Positions 1 to 8,080 of a stretch of DNA of 53,355 bases are shown here, piece after piece (the first letter of the stretch is position 1; every line of letters starts with the position of its first letter). Under the pieces are notes generated by a model. It searched no databases. It had not been told where the DNA came from and worked only from the letters and a program-made list of their open reading frames with translations. The position numbers and the translations under genes are program-made. The stretch spans positions 1 to 53,355 of the forward strand of contig CACMXO010000007.1 of NCBI GenBank assembly GCA_902617605.1, given 5' to 3'. The stretch comes from an uncultured Prochlorococcus sp. (GTDB taxonomy: Bacteria > Cyanobacteriota > Cyanobacteriia > PCC-6307 > Cyanobiaceae).

Positions 1-1314
1 AATAAAAAAAATACACTTTCATTCAAAAATACATATGGTGCTGCCAAGATAAGTTTGGAAGGAGTCGAGAAAATTAACAAAAAAATTAGCGATAAAGTAA
101 AAGCTGAATTGTTAAATTACCAAAAAAATAAACTAGAGTCCCAATTAAAAACAGGAGATTATAAAGTTACTCTTTTTGGAGCAGGTTCCTCAGGAAAAAC
201 ATCTATAGCAAGATCTTTATTGAAAAATATTGTCGGACAAACCTCAGCAAAAATAGGTACAACAAAACAAATTAATAGCTATAAAATTCGTATACCAATT
301 TTAAAAAGAAACATTAATATAGTTGATACTCCAGGTTTATTCGAACCGTCTAAATTAGGAGAAGAAAGAGAAAAAGCAACAATCATACAAGCATCAAATT
401 CTGACTTAGTTCTTTTTGTCTTAGATCAGGACATTAATAAATACGAAAACTATTTAATTAAAGAATTATTAAAATTAAGGAAAAAAATAATAATAGTTCT
501 AAATAAATGTGATTTGAGGTCAAGAGATGAAAATAACCGTATAAAAGAAAATTTAATTTCAATAACATCCGCTAGAAAAAATAAAATTTCAGTTGTTCAA
601 ACAATTGCAGTCCCTCAAAATTCTCCCTATACAAGATCAGATAGTTTAAATTTAGTTCCAGAGGTAGGAAGTTTATTTAGAGAAATAATTGAAACCCTCG
701 ATAATAATGGTGAAGAGTTATTGGCGGATAATATTCTTTTTCGCTCAAATAAGTTAGGTATTAAAAGTAAAAATTTCGTACAAGAACAAAGATATTTAAT
801 GTCAAATAAAGTGATTAATAAATATATGTGGATAACAGGAGGAGTAATACTAGTTAATCCACTACCAGCTGTTGATTTTCTTACTACTACCTCCGTAAAT
901 CTTCAAATGATAATGGAGTTATCAAAAATATATGAAATAAAGCTTACAAAAAAAGATGCAAAAGATTTGGCGACTTCATTGCTAAGCGCATTAGCTAAAC
1001 AAGGAATACTAAAAGGGGGTCTCGCCATTCTTTCTCCTGCTTTAGCTACAAGCTTGACTAAAATAATATTATCTAAATCTATACAATCAGTTACAGCAGG
1101 CTGGTTAATAAGAATAGTAGGATTAAGTTTGATTGAATATTTTAAAAATGGTCAAGATTGGGGAGATGGAGGCATTCAAGAAGTAGTAGATAAGATCTAT
1201 AGAATAAGTAAAAGAGAGGATATTTTAAATAATTTCGTAAAAGAAGCTATTTCAAAAATTGAAATGAAAAAATATTTTAAATCAAATAAAAGTTTGCCTC
1301 CACTTACTAATTAA
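1..1314 (+). CDS. Era/YcjF-like GTPase with C-terminal DUF697-type region (5' partial)
   Basis: The reading frame is open from the first base of the window, so the true start lies outside it; a TTG at 55 is only an internal candidate. Counting from that TTG, the G-domain shows a P-loop GAGSSGKTS (residues 42-50), a G3 motif DTPG (91-94) and a G4 motif NKCD (150-153). The C-terminal half is hydrophobic and Gly/Ala-rich, with the NPLPAVDFLTT stretch seen in DUF697/YcjF-type membrane GTPases. The cellular role of this cyanobacterial family is not established; a membrane-associated GTP switch is an inference. The stop overlaps by 8 bp the end of the small convergent gene at 1307-1444. Confidence 0.85.
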   Translation, partial: NKKNTLSFKNTYGAAKISLEGVEKINKKISDKVKAELLNYQKNKLESQLKTGDYKVTLFGAGSSGKTSIARSLLKNIVGQTSAKIGTTKQINSYKIRIPILKRNINIVDTPGLFEPSKLGEEREKATIIQASNSDLVLFVLDQDINKYENYLIKELLKLRKKIIIVLNKCDLRSRDENNRIKENLISITSARKNKISVVQTIAVPQNSPYTRSDSLNLVPEVGSLFREIIETLDNNGEELLADNILFRSNKLGIKSKNFVQEQRYLMSNKVINKYMWITGGVILVNPLPAVDFLTTTSVNLQMIMELSKIYEIKLTKKDAKDLATSLLSALAKQGILKGGLAILSPALATSLTKIILSKSIQSVTAGWLIRIVGLSLIEYFKNGQDWGDGGIQEVVDKIYRISKREDILNNFVKEAISKIEMKKYFKSNKSLPPLTN

Positions 1315-1444
1315 TATTGGATAATTGATCATTAAGAAAAGTTCTGAAATCAAAGATAGTTATTAATAGTAAATAAGCAATGCAAATAGCTATAGAGATA
1401 AACCCTGTTACTATTGCAATAATTTTTGGTCTTCCCATATTCAT
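1307..1444 (-). CDS. 45-aa single-pass membrane protein, unknown function
   Basis: This short frame starts with ATG at 1444, only 3 bp after the stop of the PLP decarboxylase, with a second in-frame ATG two codons later. It encodes MNMGRPK, then one long hydrophobic helix (roughly residues 8-31) and a polar tail ending QLSNIN. The basic residues before the helix suggest an N-in orientation. Tight coupling to the upstream gene, normal codon use and a bona fide transmembrane pattern support a real gene. I do not recognise a named family. Its end overlaps the stop of the convergent GTPase by 8 bp. Confidence 0.6.
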   Translation of the reverse strand: MNMGRPKIIAIVTGFISIAICIAYLLLITIFDFRTFLNDQLSNIN

Positions 1445-1447
1445 TAG

Positions 1448-2833
1448 TTAAGCATCTAGAAGTCTTAAAAGTTCTTCAATATCAGAATCTTTCGTATTGT
1501 AATTTCCCATGACAACCCGTAAAAAATATTTACCTTTAAATTTTGGTCTAGAAAGCATAAAATTATTCTTAATTAGTTCATTTACTTTAGTTTGAGTCCA
1601 TGCATCAGAGTCTTTTTGCTCAAGTTTATTTGGTAAGAATGAAACAATATGAAGAGGACCTGAATATATATCAAATTTATTTTTACTAATATTTTTTACA
1701 AAAAAATCTTTTCTTTTAATTGATGAATTTAATATATTTTCTATTCCTTTGAGACCTAAAAAACGTAACCCAAGCCATAATTTGATAATCTCTGCAGGTC
1801 TAGAACCTTGTATGCCTATTTCTCCTCTATTTATAATATTTTCTTTTGATGATATGTATGGTAGTCCAGTATTAAAAGTATTTTCTAAAGTTCTCATATT
1901 TGAAACCAATAACAAAGATGAAGTCTTTGTAATGCCAATAATTTTTTGTGGATTTATCGTTATTGAATTAGCCTGATTAATATTATTTAGACCTTTTATT
2001 GGAATAGAAGTTATAGCAAAAATCCCTCCAATTGAACCATCAATATGTAACCATATTTTTCTTTGTTTACAGATTTCACTTATTTCTTTAATAGGGTCAA
2101 TAGCGCCTCTTACAGTTGTCCCAAGGGTGGCAACAATAGCAAATATTTTTTTATTTTCTATTGAACAATTATCTAAAGAGTTTCTCAGGTCGTTTATATC
2201 CATTCGACCTTGATTATCAGTTTTAATCCTGACAAGATTCCTAGTATCAAGACCCATTACTCTTATACATTTAACGAAAGATGAATGAGCATCTTCACTA
2301 ACAAGTAATACAGAATTGGGATCTGAACCTAATCCAGCATTATTTCTAGCTGCAATAAGTGCATTCAGATTACTTAATGTACCTCCGCTAGCAGCTATAC
2401 CTCCTGAGAAATCATTAAACCCTATTTTCTTGGCAAACCATTTGCATAATGATTCCTCAAGCAAGGTTACACTTGGTGATAACTCATAAGCGAGAAGATT
2501 ATTATTTAAACCAGCAGCAATTAAATCTCCTAAAATAGAATAAATTAAAGGTGGGGGATCAAGGTGAGCTAGTGAGCCAGGATGAACGGGATTAAATGAA
2601 TTATTCAAAAGAGATTCAATTTCAGAAAACAAATCTTCCTCAGATTTACCATCTTCCGAAGGCATAATACAATTGAAACTCTCATCAAAAGGTAAAGGAC
2701 CATTTTTATCAGCTTTAGAGAACCAGTCACAAAGAGTTTGACTTGCTCTATTTAGAAGAGTAATCAATTTGTCATTAGTCCCTAAGTTTGAGGGGAAATA
2801 TATATCTTTATTATTAATTAAATCTTCAGCCAT
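1448..2833 (-). CDS. PLP-dependent group II amino-acid decarboxylase family protein
   Basis: The 461-residue product has the layout of group II decarboxylases (glutamate, tyrosine, aromatic-L-amino-acid and diaminobutyrate decarboxylases). ASGGTLSN at 148-155 binds the cofactor phosphate, H263-x-D265 in HIDGSIGG stacks on and contacts the pyridine ring, and K297 in INPQK is the likely Schiff-base lysine. Most relatives have His-Lys at that site; here it is Gln-Lys. The substrate cannot be read from sequence; L-2,4-diaminobutyrate, aspartate and aromatic amino acids are all possible. It diverges from tadA across about 43 bp and is followed at 3 bp by a small membrane protein. Confidence 0.85.
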   Translation of the reverse strand: MAEDLINNKDIYFPSNLGTNDKLITLLNRASQTLCDWFSKADKNGPLPFDESFNCIMPSEDGKSEEDLFSEIESLLNNSFNPVHPGSLAHLDPPPLIYSILGDLIAAGLNNNLLAYELSPSVTLLEESLCKWFAKKIGFNDFSGGIAASGGTLSNLNALIAARNNAGLGSDPNSVLLVSEDAHSSFVKCIRVMGLDTRNLVRIKTDNQGRMDINDLRNSLDNCSIENKKIFAIVATLGTTVRGAIDPIKEISEICKQRKIWLHIDGSIGGIFAITSIPIKGLNNINQANSITINPQKIIGITKTSSLLLVSNMRTLENTFNTGLPYISSKENIINRGEIGIQGSRPAEIIKLWLGLRFLGLKGIENILNSSIKRKDFFVKNISKNKFDIYSGPLHIVSFLPNKLEQKDSDAWTQTKVNELIKNNFMLSRPKFKGKYFLRVVMGNYNTKDSDIEELLRLLDA

Positions 2834-2876
2834 CAGATAAGATATCTATTAATAATTCTATTCTCAATCTTGGTAA

Positions 2877-3392
2877 ATGAGATATATTTTTGAAAATGGA
2901 AATAGTAATGATGAACAACAAAAAAAAACAAATAATTCAAAATACACTTCGTGGATGAATTCGATATTAAGAAGATCCGAAGAAATTGGAAAAGATGAGC
3001 TACCAATCTGTTCAATAATTTTAGATGAGAGAGGAAGATGTATTGGGAGAGGGGTAAACAAGAGAAATATAAATAAAGACCCATTAGGTCATGCTGAGAT
3101 AATGGCACTAAGGCAGGCATCTCTAATAAAAAATGATTGGAGATTTAATGAATGTATTATCATCACAAATTTAGAACCATGTACCATGTGTGCCTCAGCA
3201 CTTATTCAAGCAAGGATGGGTAAAGTTGTTTTTGGTGCCTACGATAAGAAAAGAGGGGGATTGGGCGGCTCAATTGACTTATCAAAGCATAAAAGTTCTC
3301 ATCACAAAATGGAAATCGTAGGAGGTATTTTAGAAGACGAATGCAGTAAAATTTTACAATTATGGTTTAAAAAGTTGAGGACTCAAAAATAG
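2877..3392 (+). CDS. tadA: tRNA-specific adenosine-34 deaminase
   Basis: TadA converts A34 to inosine in the wobble position of tRNA-Arg(ACG). The cytidine-deaminase fold signature is complete: HAE at 72-74 (zinc ligand and proton-shuttle Glu) and PCTMC at 101-105 with two zinc-ligand cysteines. The family core begins near residue 26 (WMNSILRRSEEIG), so the ATG at 2877 gives an N-terminal extension of about 25 polar residues; an ATG at residue 27 is a shorter alternative. The 3' end overlaps the convergent aminotransferase by 26 bp. Confidence 0.9.
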   Translation: MRYIFENGNSNDEQQKKTNNSKYTSWMNSILRRSEEIGKDELPICSIILDERGRCIGRGVNKRNINKDPLGHAEIMALRQASLIKNDWRFNECIIITNLEPCTMCASALIQARMGKVVFGAYDKKRGGLGGSIDLSKHKSSHHKMEIVGGILEDECSKILQLWFKKLRTQK

Positions 3393-4551
3393 AATATTTT
3401 TTTAACTCAGTATCAAATAGGTTTAATAATCTGTCGACATTCTGATCACTTGAGTTATAGCCCATTAATCCTATGCGCCATACCTTACCAGACAATTCTC
3501 CAAGTCCATTTCCTATTTCTATTCCAAAGTTTCTTAAAAGATGATTTCTAAAACCATCTCCATCAACTGCAGGTGGGATCTTAACTGTTGTAAGAGTTGG
3601 CAATCGATAATCCTCTGATACATGTAATTCCATTCCTAGACTTTCTAAACCTTTCCATAGTTTCTTTGCATTAGAATTATGCCTATACCAAACATTCTCT
3701 AAACCTTCATTTGCAATTAATCGTAAACCTTCTCGAATAGCAAAATTCATATTTACAGGGGCCGTATGATGGTAAACGCGATCAGAACCCCAATATTTAT
3801 TTAAAAGAGATAAATCTAAATACCAGTTAGGTACTTTTGTTTTTCTTGAACTTAGTTTTTCTTCAGCTCTTTTATTCATCGTAAAAGGGCTTAATCCTGG
3901 GGGGCAACTTAATCCTTTTTGACTACAACTGTATGCTAGATCAATTTTCCATTCGTCAATCAATAGTTCAAGAGCCCCAAGAGAAGTAACTGCATCAACT
4001 AAAAACAAGCAGTTATTTTTTCTACATACATCCCCGATACCATCAAGAGGTTGTAAAACACCACTTGATGTTTCAGCATGGACAATAGCAAAAATTGCTG
4101 GTTTTTTAGTTTCTATTTCATACTTGATTTCTTCATAAGAAAAGGATTCACCCCAAGGTTTCTCTATAACAGATACATCTGCTTTATATCTTGTTGCCAT
4201 ATCAACAAGTCTGTCTCCAAAATATCCTTTTTTAGCGATAAGAATTTTTTCTCCTTCCTCTATAAAATTAGCTATTGATGCTTCCATAGCTGCACTTCCA
4301 GTACCACTCATTGGAAGAGTCAGACGATTATTACATTGCCAGGTATATCTTAGAAGTTGTTGAACATCAGACATCAATGAAATATATGCTTCATCTAAGT
4401 GACCAATAGGATTCAAAGAAAGAGCGCTTAAGACTTCTGGATGTGCGTTTGAAGGACCAGGACCTAATAAAAGTCTAGAGGGAACATAAGTCTTTGAGAA
4501 ATGAGATAAATTCTCTTTATTTAAAGCCGAAATAAGTTTTGCTTCTGTCAA
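3367..4551 (-). CDS. Class V aminotransferase (alanine/serine-glyoxylate type)
   Basis: This 394-residue fold-type I PLP enzyme matches the alanine-glyoxylate / serine-glyoxylate aminotransferase family. The LLLGPGPSNAHPEV start, the VDAVTSLG segment with D186, and the SCSQKGLSCPPG segment with K212 as Schiff-base lysine are all typical. In cyanobacteria these enzymes turn photorespiratory glyoxylate into glycine. Whether alanine or serine is the donor cannot be decided here. A glycerate kinase, another photorespiratory enzyme, lies in the same window at 39.7 kb but not in this transcription unit. Confidence 0.88.
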   Translation of the reverse strand: MTEAKLISALNKENLSHFSKTYVPSRLLLGPGPSNAHPEVLSALSLNPIGHLDEAYISLMSDVQQLLRYTWQCNNRLTLPMSGTGSAAMEASIANFIEEGEKILIAKKGYFGDRLVDMATRYKADVSVIEKPWGESFSYEEIKYEIETKKPAIFAIVHAETSSGVLQPLDGIGDVCRKNNCLFLVDAVTSLGALELLIDEWKIDLAYSCSQKGLSCPPGLSPFTMNKRAEEKLSSRKTKVPNWYLDLSLLNKYWGSDRVYHHTAPVNMNFAIREGLRLIANEGLENVWYRHNSNAKKLWKGLESLGMELHVSEDYRLPTLTTVKIPPAVDGDGFRNHLLRNFGIEIGNGLGELSGKVWRIGLMGYNSSDQNVDRLLNLFDTELKKYSIFESSTF

Positions 4552-4701
4552 AGCATTACATTCAATTACTTTTAAATTAATCTAATATCTCCACATAAGC
4601 GATATTTATTTAAAGAAATTAATTCAATTTAAATATTTAGGTAAACAATTATTAAACTTATGACTTGAAACACTAAAAGAAGACATCAAGTCTTAAAAAA
4701 A

Positions 4702-4743
4702 GTTACCGTTGATACATAACAGGAATCATCATGTTATTAATTT
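4702..4743 (+). promoter_or_regulatory. NtcA-type activated promoter of glnA
   Basis: GTT (4702-4704), eight bases, then TAC (4713-4715) gives a one-mismatch match to the NtcA consensus GTA-N8-TAC. Exactly 22 bp later TAATTT (4738-4743) fits the TAN3T -10 box, which is the class II NtcA promoter spacing. Transcription would start near 4750, leaving a leader of about 15 nt. The urtA promoter in this window has the same variant and spacing, which strengthens the call. Confidence 0.7.
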
Positions 4744-4764
4744 CATATAAGGTATTAAAAAATT

Positions 4765-6186
4765 ATGTCTAAATCTCCTCAAGATGTTTTAAGTCAAATT
4801 AAAGACGAAGGAATTGAACTCATCGATTTAAAATTCACTGATATTCATGGAAAATGGCAACATTTAACTCTTACATCAGACATGATAGAGGAGGATTCTT
4901 TTACAGAAGGTTTGGCATTTGATGGCTCTTCAATAAGAGGTTGGAAAGCAATTAATGCCTCGGATATGTCAATGGTGCCCGATGCAAGTACAGCTTGGAT
5001 AGATCCTTTTTATAAGCATAAAACTTTAAGTATGATTTGCTCTATTAAAGAGCCAAGAAGCGGGGAACCTTATGATAGGTGTCCAAGATCTTTAGCTCAA
5101 AAGGCATTAAAATATTTAGATTCGACTGGTATAGCAGATACTGCATTTTTTGGACCAGAACCCGAATTCTTCTTATTTGATGACGTGAGATACGACTCTA
5201 AAGAAGGAGGTTGTTTTTATAGTGTAGATACTATTGAAGCTCCATGGAATACAGGGAGAATTGAAGAAGGGGGGAACCTAGGATACAAAATTCAATACAA
5301 AGAAGGATATTTTCCAGTAGCTCCAAATGATACTGCGCAAGATATCAGATCTGAGATGCTTCTTCTTATGGGTGAATTAGGTATCCCCACTGAAAAACAT
5401 CACCATGAAGTTGCTGGTGCCGGCCAACACGAGCTTGGAATGAAATTTGATTCGTTAATAAATGCTGCTGATAATGTTATGACTTATAAATACGTTGTCA
5501 GAAATGTTGCAAAAAAATATGGAAAAACAGCAACATTTATGCCCAAACCTGTTTTTAACGACAACGGAACAGGAATGCATGTTCACCAAAGTTTATGGAA
5601 GAGTGGACAGCCACTATTCTTTGGTGAAGGATCATATGCAAATTTATCTCAAACAGCAAGATGGTACATCGGAGGCATACTTAAACATGCACCATCATTC
5701 TTAGCATTTACTAACCCAACCACTAATAGTTATAAACGATTGGTTCCAGGATTCGAAGCACCTGTAAATCTAGTTTATTCTGAGGGTAATAGATCAGCTG
5801 CGGTAAGAATACCTTTAACAGGACCAAGCCCTAAAGCTAAAAGATTAGAATTTAGATCAGGTGATGCACTTGCAAATCCTTACTTAGCATTCTCTGTAAT
5901 GATGCTTGCTGGTATTGATGGAATTAAAAATCAAATTGATCCTGGTGATGGAGTAGATGTAGATTTATTTGAACTTCCAGCTGATGAGCTTGCAAAAATT
6001 GATACAGTACCTTCATCTCTAAATGACTCACTTAATGCGCTAAAAGCAGATAAGGATTATCTATTAGCTGGTGGAGTATTTACTGAAGATTTTATTGATA
6101 ACTTTGTCGATATAAAATACGAAGAGGTACAACAACTAAGACAAAGGCCTCATCCACATGAATTCTTCATGTATTACGATGCATAA
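4765..6186 (+). CDS. glnA: Glutamine synthetase type I
   Basis: GlnA makes glutamine from glutamate, ammonium and ATP and is the entry point of the GS-GOGAT cycle. The 473-residue length is standard for GSI. Visible motifs are the DGSSIRGW segment near residue 53, [11 protein letters not shown] with metal-ligand glutamates, the [14 protein letters not shown] segment with the active-site His region, and NRSAAVRIP. The residue corresponding to the adenylylated Tyr of enteric GS is Phe402 (context DLFELPADE), so control by adenylylation looks impossible. The gene stands alone between an NtcA-type promoter and a strong terminator. Confidence 0.98.
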   Translation: MSKSPQDVLSQIKDEGIELIDLKFTDIHGKWQHLTLTSDMIEEDSFTEGLAFDGSSIRGWKAINASDMSMVPDASTAWIDPFYKHKTLSMICSIKEPRSGEPYDRCPRSLAQKALKYLDSTGIADTAFFGPEPEFFLFDDVRYDSKEGGCFYSVDTIEAPWNTGRIEEGGNLGYKIQYKEGYFPVAPNDTAQDIRSEMLLLMGELGIPTEKHHHEVAGAGQHELGMKFDSLINAADNVMTYKYVVRNVAKKYGKTATFMPKPVFNDNGTGMHVHQSLWKSGQPLFFGEGSYANLSQTARWYIGGILKHAPSFLAFTNPTTNSYKRLVPGFEAPVNLVYSEGNRSAAVRIPLTGPSPKAKRLEFRSGDALANPYLAFSVMMLAGIDGIKNQIDPGDGVDVDLFELPADELAKIDTVPSSLNDSLNALKADKDYLLAGGVFTEDFIDNFVDIKYEEVQQLRQRPHPHEFFMYYDA

Positions 6187-6212
6187 ATAAAAGAAAACAG
6201 TAGTTTAAATTA

Positions 6213-6260
6213 ATCAATTTGAGAAATATCACAAAATATTCTCAAATTGATTTTTTTTTT
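6213..6260 (+). terminator. Rho-independent terminator of glnA
   Basis: A long hairpin with arms about 6213-6229 and 6235-6251 (ATCAATTTGAGAA pairing with TTCTCAAATTGAT, extended by ATAT/ATAT) is followed by an uninterrupted run of T to 6260. It lies 26 bp after the glnA stop and isolates that gene from the downstream methyltransferase. Confidence 0.85.
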
Positions 6261-6288
6261 GTTGGAATATAGATATATATATCGAAAA

Positions 6289-7344
6289 ATGGCTAGGGAA
6301 TCTATCTCAAAAATTGCATATAAAACGCTACAACAAAGTAAAAGCATTGCAGGTTTTGCTCACAAACAGATTAGTTCAAGATTGATGAACTTTATTCTTC
6401 CCGATTCAAAGCTTGAAAATTTTAATATAGATAGAGACCTTCTTTTGCAAATCCAAAATTCAATGGATATCTTAAGAGAAGAAGATTGGAATGATGCAGA
6501 AAAAAATTTATATCCAAAGAAATTATTGTTTGACGAACCATGGCTTAGATATCTAACTCAATATCCTAAAGTTTGGCTTGATATGCCTAATACATGGGAT
6601 AGACGCAGAAAACAAAACTTTGATGATCTTCCAAAATCAATTGATAAAGATAATTATCCTAAATATTACTTGAGAAATTTTCATCATCAAACAGATGGTT
6701 ATTTATCAGATTTTTCAGCTAGCATTTATGACCTACAAGTTGAGATACTTTTCAATGGTAGTGCTGATTCAATGAGGAGAAGAATAATTAAGCCAATAAA
6801 AGAAGGACTTGAAACTTTTAGAGATAGAAAAAAAAGTTCTATAAAAATACTTGATGTAGCTACAGGATCAGGAAGAACATTAAAGCAATTAAGAGCAGCA
6901 TTTCCTAAAGAAAAAATTACAGGGATTGATTTATCTGATTCATACTTAAAAGAGGCAAGTAGATATATTTCAGATTTAGATGGAGATTTAATTGAGTTGA
7001 TAAAAGGTAATGCTGAGGAATTACCTTTTGAAAATGATAGTTTTCAATGCATTTCTTGTGTTTACCTATTTCATGAATTACCTAGAACAATTAGAGCTAA
7101 AGTATTAAATGAATTTTTCAGAGTTCTTGAACCTGGTGGAATATTAGTTTTAGCTGATTCAATTCAAATAAGTGATTCACCTGACTTTACATCCGTAATG
7201 GAAAGCTTCTATAAATCTTTTCATGAGCCTTTTTATTGTGATTACATAAAAGAGGATATAGATTCTAAAATTGAGGATGTAGGGTTTAAAGATGTAAAAT
7301 CAAATTCCTTTTTTATGACCAAAGTATGGTCTGCTGTAAAGTAA
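6289..7344 (+). CDS. Class I SAM-dependent methyltransferase
   Basis: The product carries a Rossmann methyltransferase domain in its second half. LDVATGSGRTL (about 188-198 from this start) is motif I, GIDLSD holds the acidic ribose-binding residue, and VYLFHELP and EPGGILVLADS resemble UbiE/COQ5-type motifs. The first 150 residues are not a domain I recognise. Upstream in-frame codons back to 6247 fall inside the glnA terminator, so the ATG at 6289 (MARESISK) is the better start. The substrate is unknown; a quinone or pigment-related substrate is possible but not shown. The next gene follows by 11 bp. Confidence 0.85.
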   Translation: MARESISKIAYKTLQQSKSIAGFAHKQISSRLMNFILPDSKLENFNIDRDLLLQIQNSMDILREEDWNDAEKNLYPKKLLFDEPWLRYLTQYPKVWLDMPNTWDRRRKQNFDDLPKSIDKDNYPKYYLRNFHHQTDGYLSDFSASIYDLQVEILFNGSADSMRRRIIKPIKEGLETFRDRKKSSIKILDVATGSGRTLKQLRAAFPKEKITGIDLSDSYLKEASRYISDLDGDLIELIKGNAEELPFENDSFQCISCVYLFHELPRTIRAKVLNEFFRVLEPGGILVLADSIQISDSPDFTSVMESFYKSFHEPFYCDYIKEDIDSKIEDVGFKDVKSNSFFMTKVWSAVK

Positions 7345-7355
7345 AAAAAACTCTT

Positions 7356-7619
7356 ATGACCTATTGGGATAAAGATACTATTCATCTTGTTCAAAGTCTT
7401 AATGACAAATTAAAGATTGATCATTCTAAATGGCACAAAGATAAAGGAAATAAATATAAACGAGCTGCAGAACTAATTTCTGCTGGATTATGCCATTTAA
7501 TTATTTCTTGTAATGACGAGGAAACTATTGAGTATTTAGAAGAAAGTGTTAAATGGTTAAAAGAAATAAACGTAGATCAACCTTGCCCTAGTAAAAATCA
7601 CCTTTTTAAAGCCAACTGA
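7356..7619 (+). CDS. Small conserved cyanobacterial protein (DUF6439-like)
   Basis: This 87-residue soluble protein begins MTYWDKDTIHLVQSL and has no signal or membrane segment. I recall this helical sequence pattern, with the Cys-containing GLCHLIISC segment, as a cyanobacteria-only hypothetical family (DUF6439), but I could not verify this. An in-frame GTG/ATG region at 7326 overlaps the previous gene and is less likely than the ATG at 7356. It follows the methyltransferase by 11 bp and is probably co-transcribed. Its last 22 bp overlap the convergent RsbW-like gene. Confidence 0.7.
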   Translation: MTYWDKDTIHLVQSLNDKLKIDHSKWHKDKGNKYKRAAELISAGLCHLIISCNDEETIEYLEESVKWLKEINVDQPCPSKNHLFKAN

Positions 7620-8032
7620 AGCCTATTACCTTTACTACTCCATCTAATATCATCAAAACATTCATTAATAATGTATAGGCCACGGCCATTTACACTACTA
7701 ATTTTTTTTGGTAATTTGTAGTCTCTTTTTTTTATTTCTAAACCATTACCTTGATCTTGAATTTGCCAAACACACCAATTAGGAGTAATTATTCTTCTTA
7801 CTCTGATATTTTTTTTAGGATCTAATTTATTTCCATGTTTTACTGCGTTAACTAGAGCTTCATGTAAACCAAGTTTTATAAGATAGATTGATTGAGAATT
7901 TTTAATAGGTTCTAATAATTGATCGACAAATTCATTTAACTGTAATGATGATTCAAATTCGTAGTTTGACCAGTTAATTTTTGGTCTTTTAAGAAATCTT
8001 TTTAAAATATTTTTGCCCCGGAATAAGGACAT
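7598..8032 (-). CDS. RsbW-like anti-sigma / serine kinase (HATPase_c_2)
   Basis: This 144-residue GHKL-type ATPase has the N-box with E58, N62 and H66 (HEALVNAVKHGN), the G1-like DQGNGL at 93-98, and the G2-like GRGLYII at 116-122. Such single-domain proteins phosphorylate STAS-domain antagonists and sequester sigma factors in partner-switching systems. A STAS protein occurs at 32.0 kb in this window, but pairing of the two is only inference. It lies downstream of and in the same direction as GUN4, 48 bp away. Confidence 0.85.
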   Translation of the reverse strand: MSLFRGKNILKRFLKRPKINWSNYEFESSLQLNEFVDQLLEPIKNSQSIYLIKLGLHEALVNAVKHGNKLDPKKNIRVRRIITPNWCVWQIQDQGNGLEIKKRDYKLPKKISSVNGRGLYIINECFDDIRWSSKGNRLQLALKR

Positions 8033-8080
8033 AATAATATTTTTACACTGTCTTAATTTTAACTTATAAAATACCTTAAT

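Noticed and set aside
2833-3120. Open frame of 95 codons on the minus strand opposite tadA
   Set aside because: It is antisense to a well-supported deaminase, has no recognisable motif and biased hydrophobic composition from the complementary codons.
4641-4654. GTA-N8-TTA as a second NtcA site upstream of glnA
   Set aside because: Second half-site is mismatched and its distance to a -10 box is wrong; the site at 4702-4715 fits better.
6247-6288. Upstream extension of the methyltransferase start
   Set aside because: The extra codons lie within the glnA terminator hairpin and T tract; ATG at 6289 gives a better N-terminus.
8033-8080. AATAATATT / AATATTATT inverted repeat near the RsbW-like/GUN4 gap as a terminator
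   Set aside because: The arms are separated by about 40 bases, AT-only, and have no clear T tract; likely chance in AT-rich DNA.
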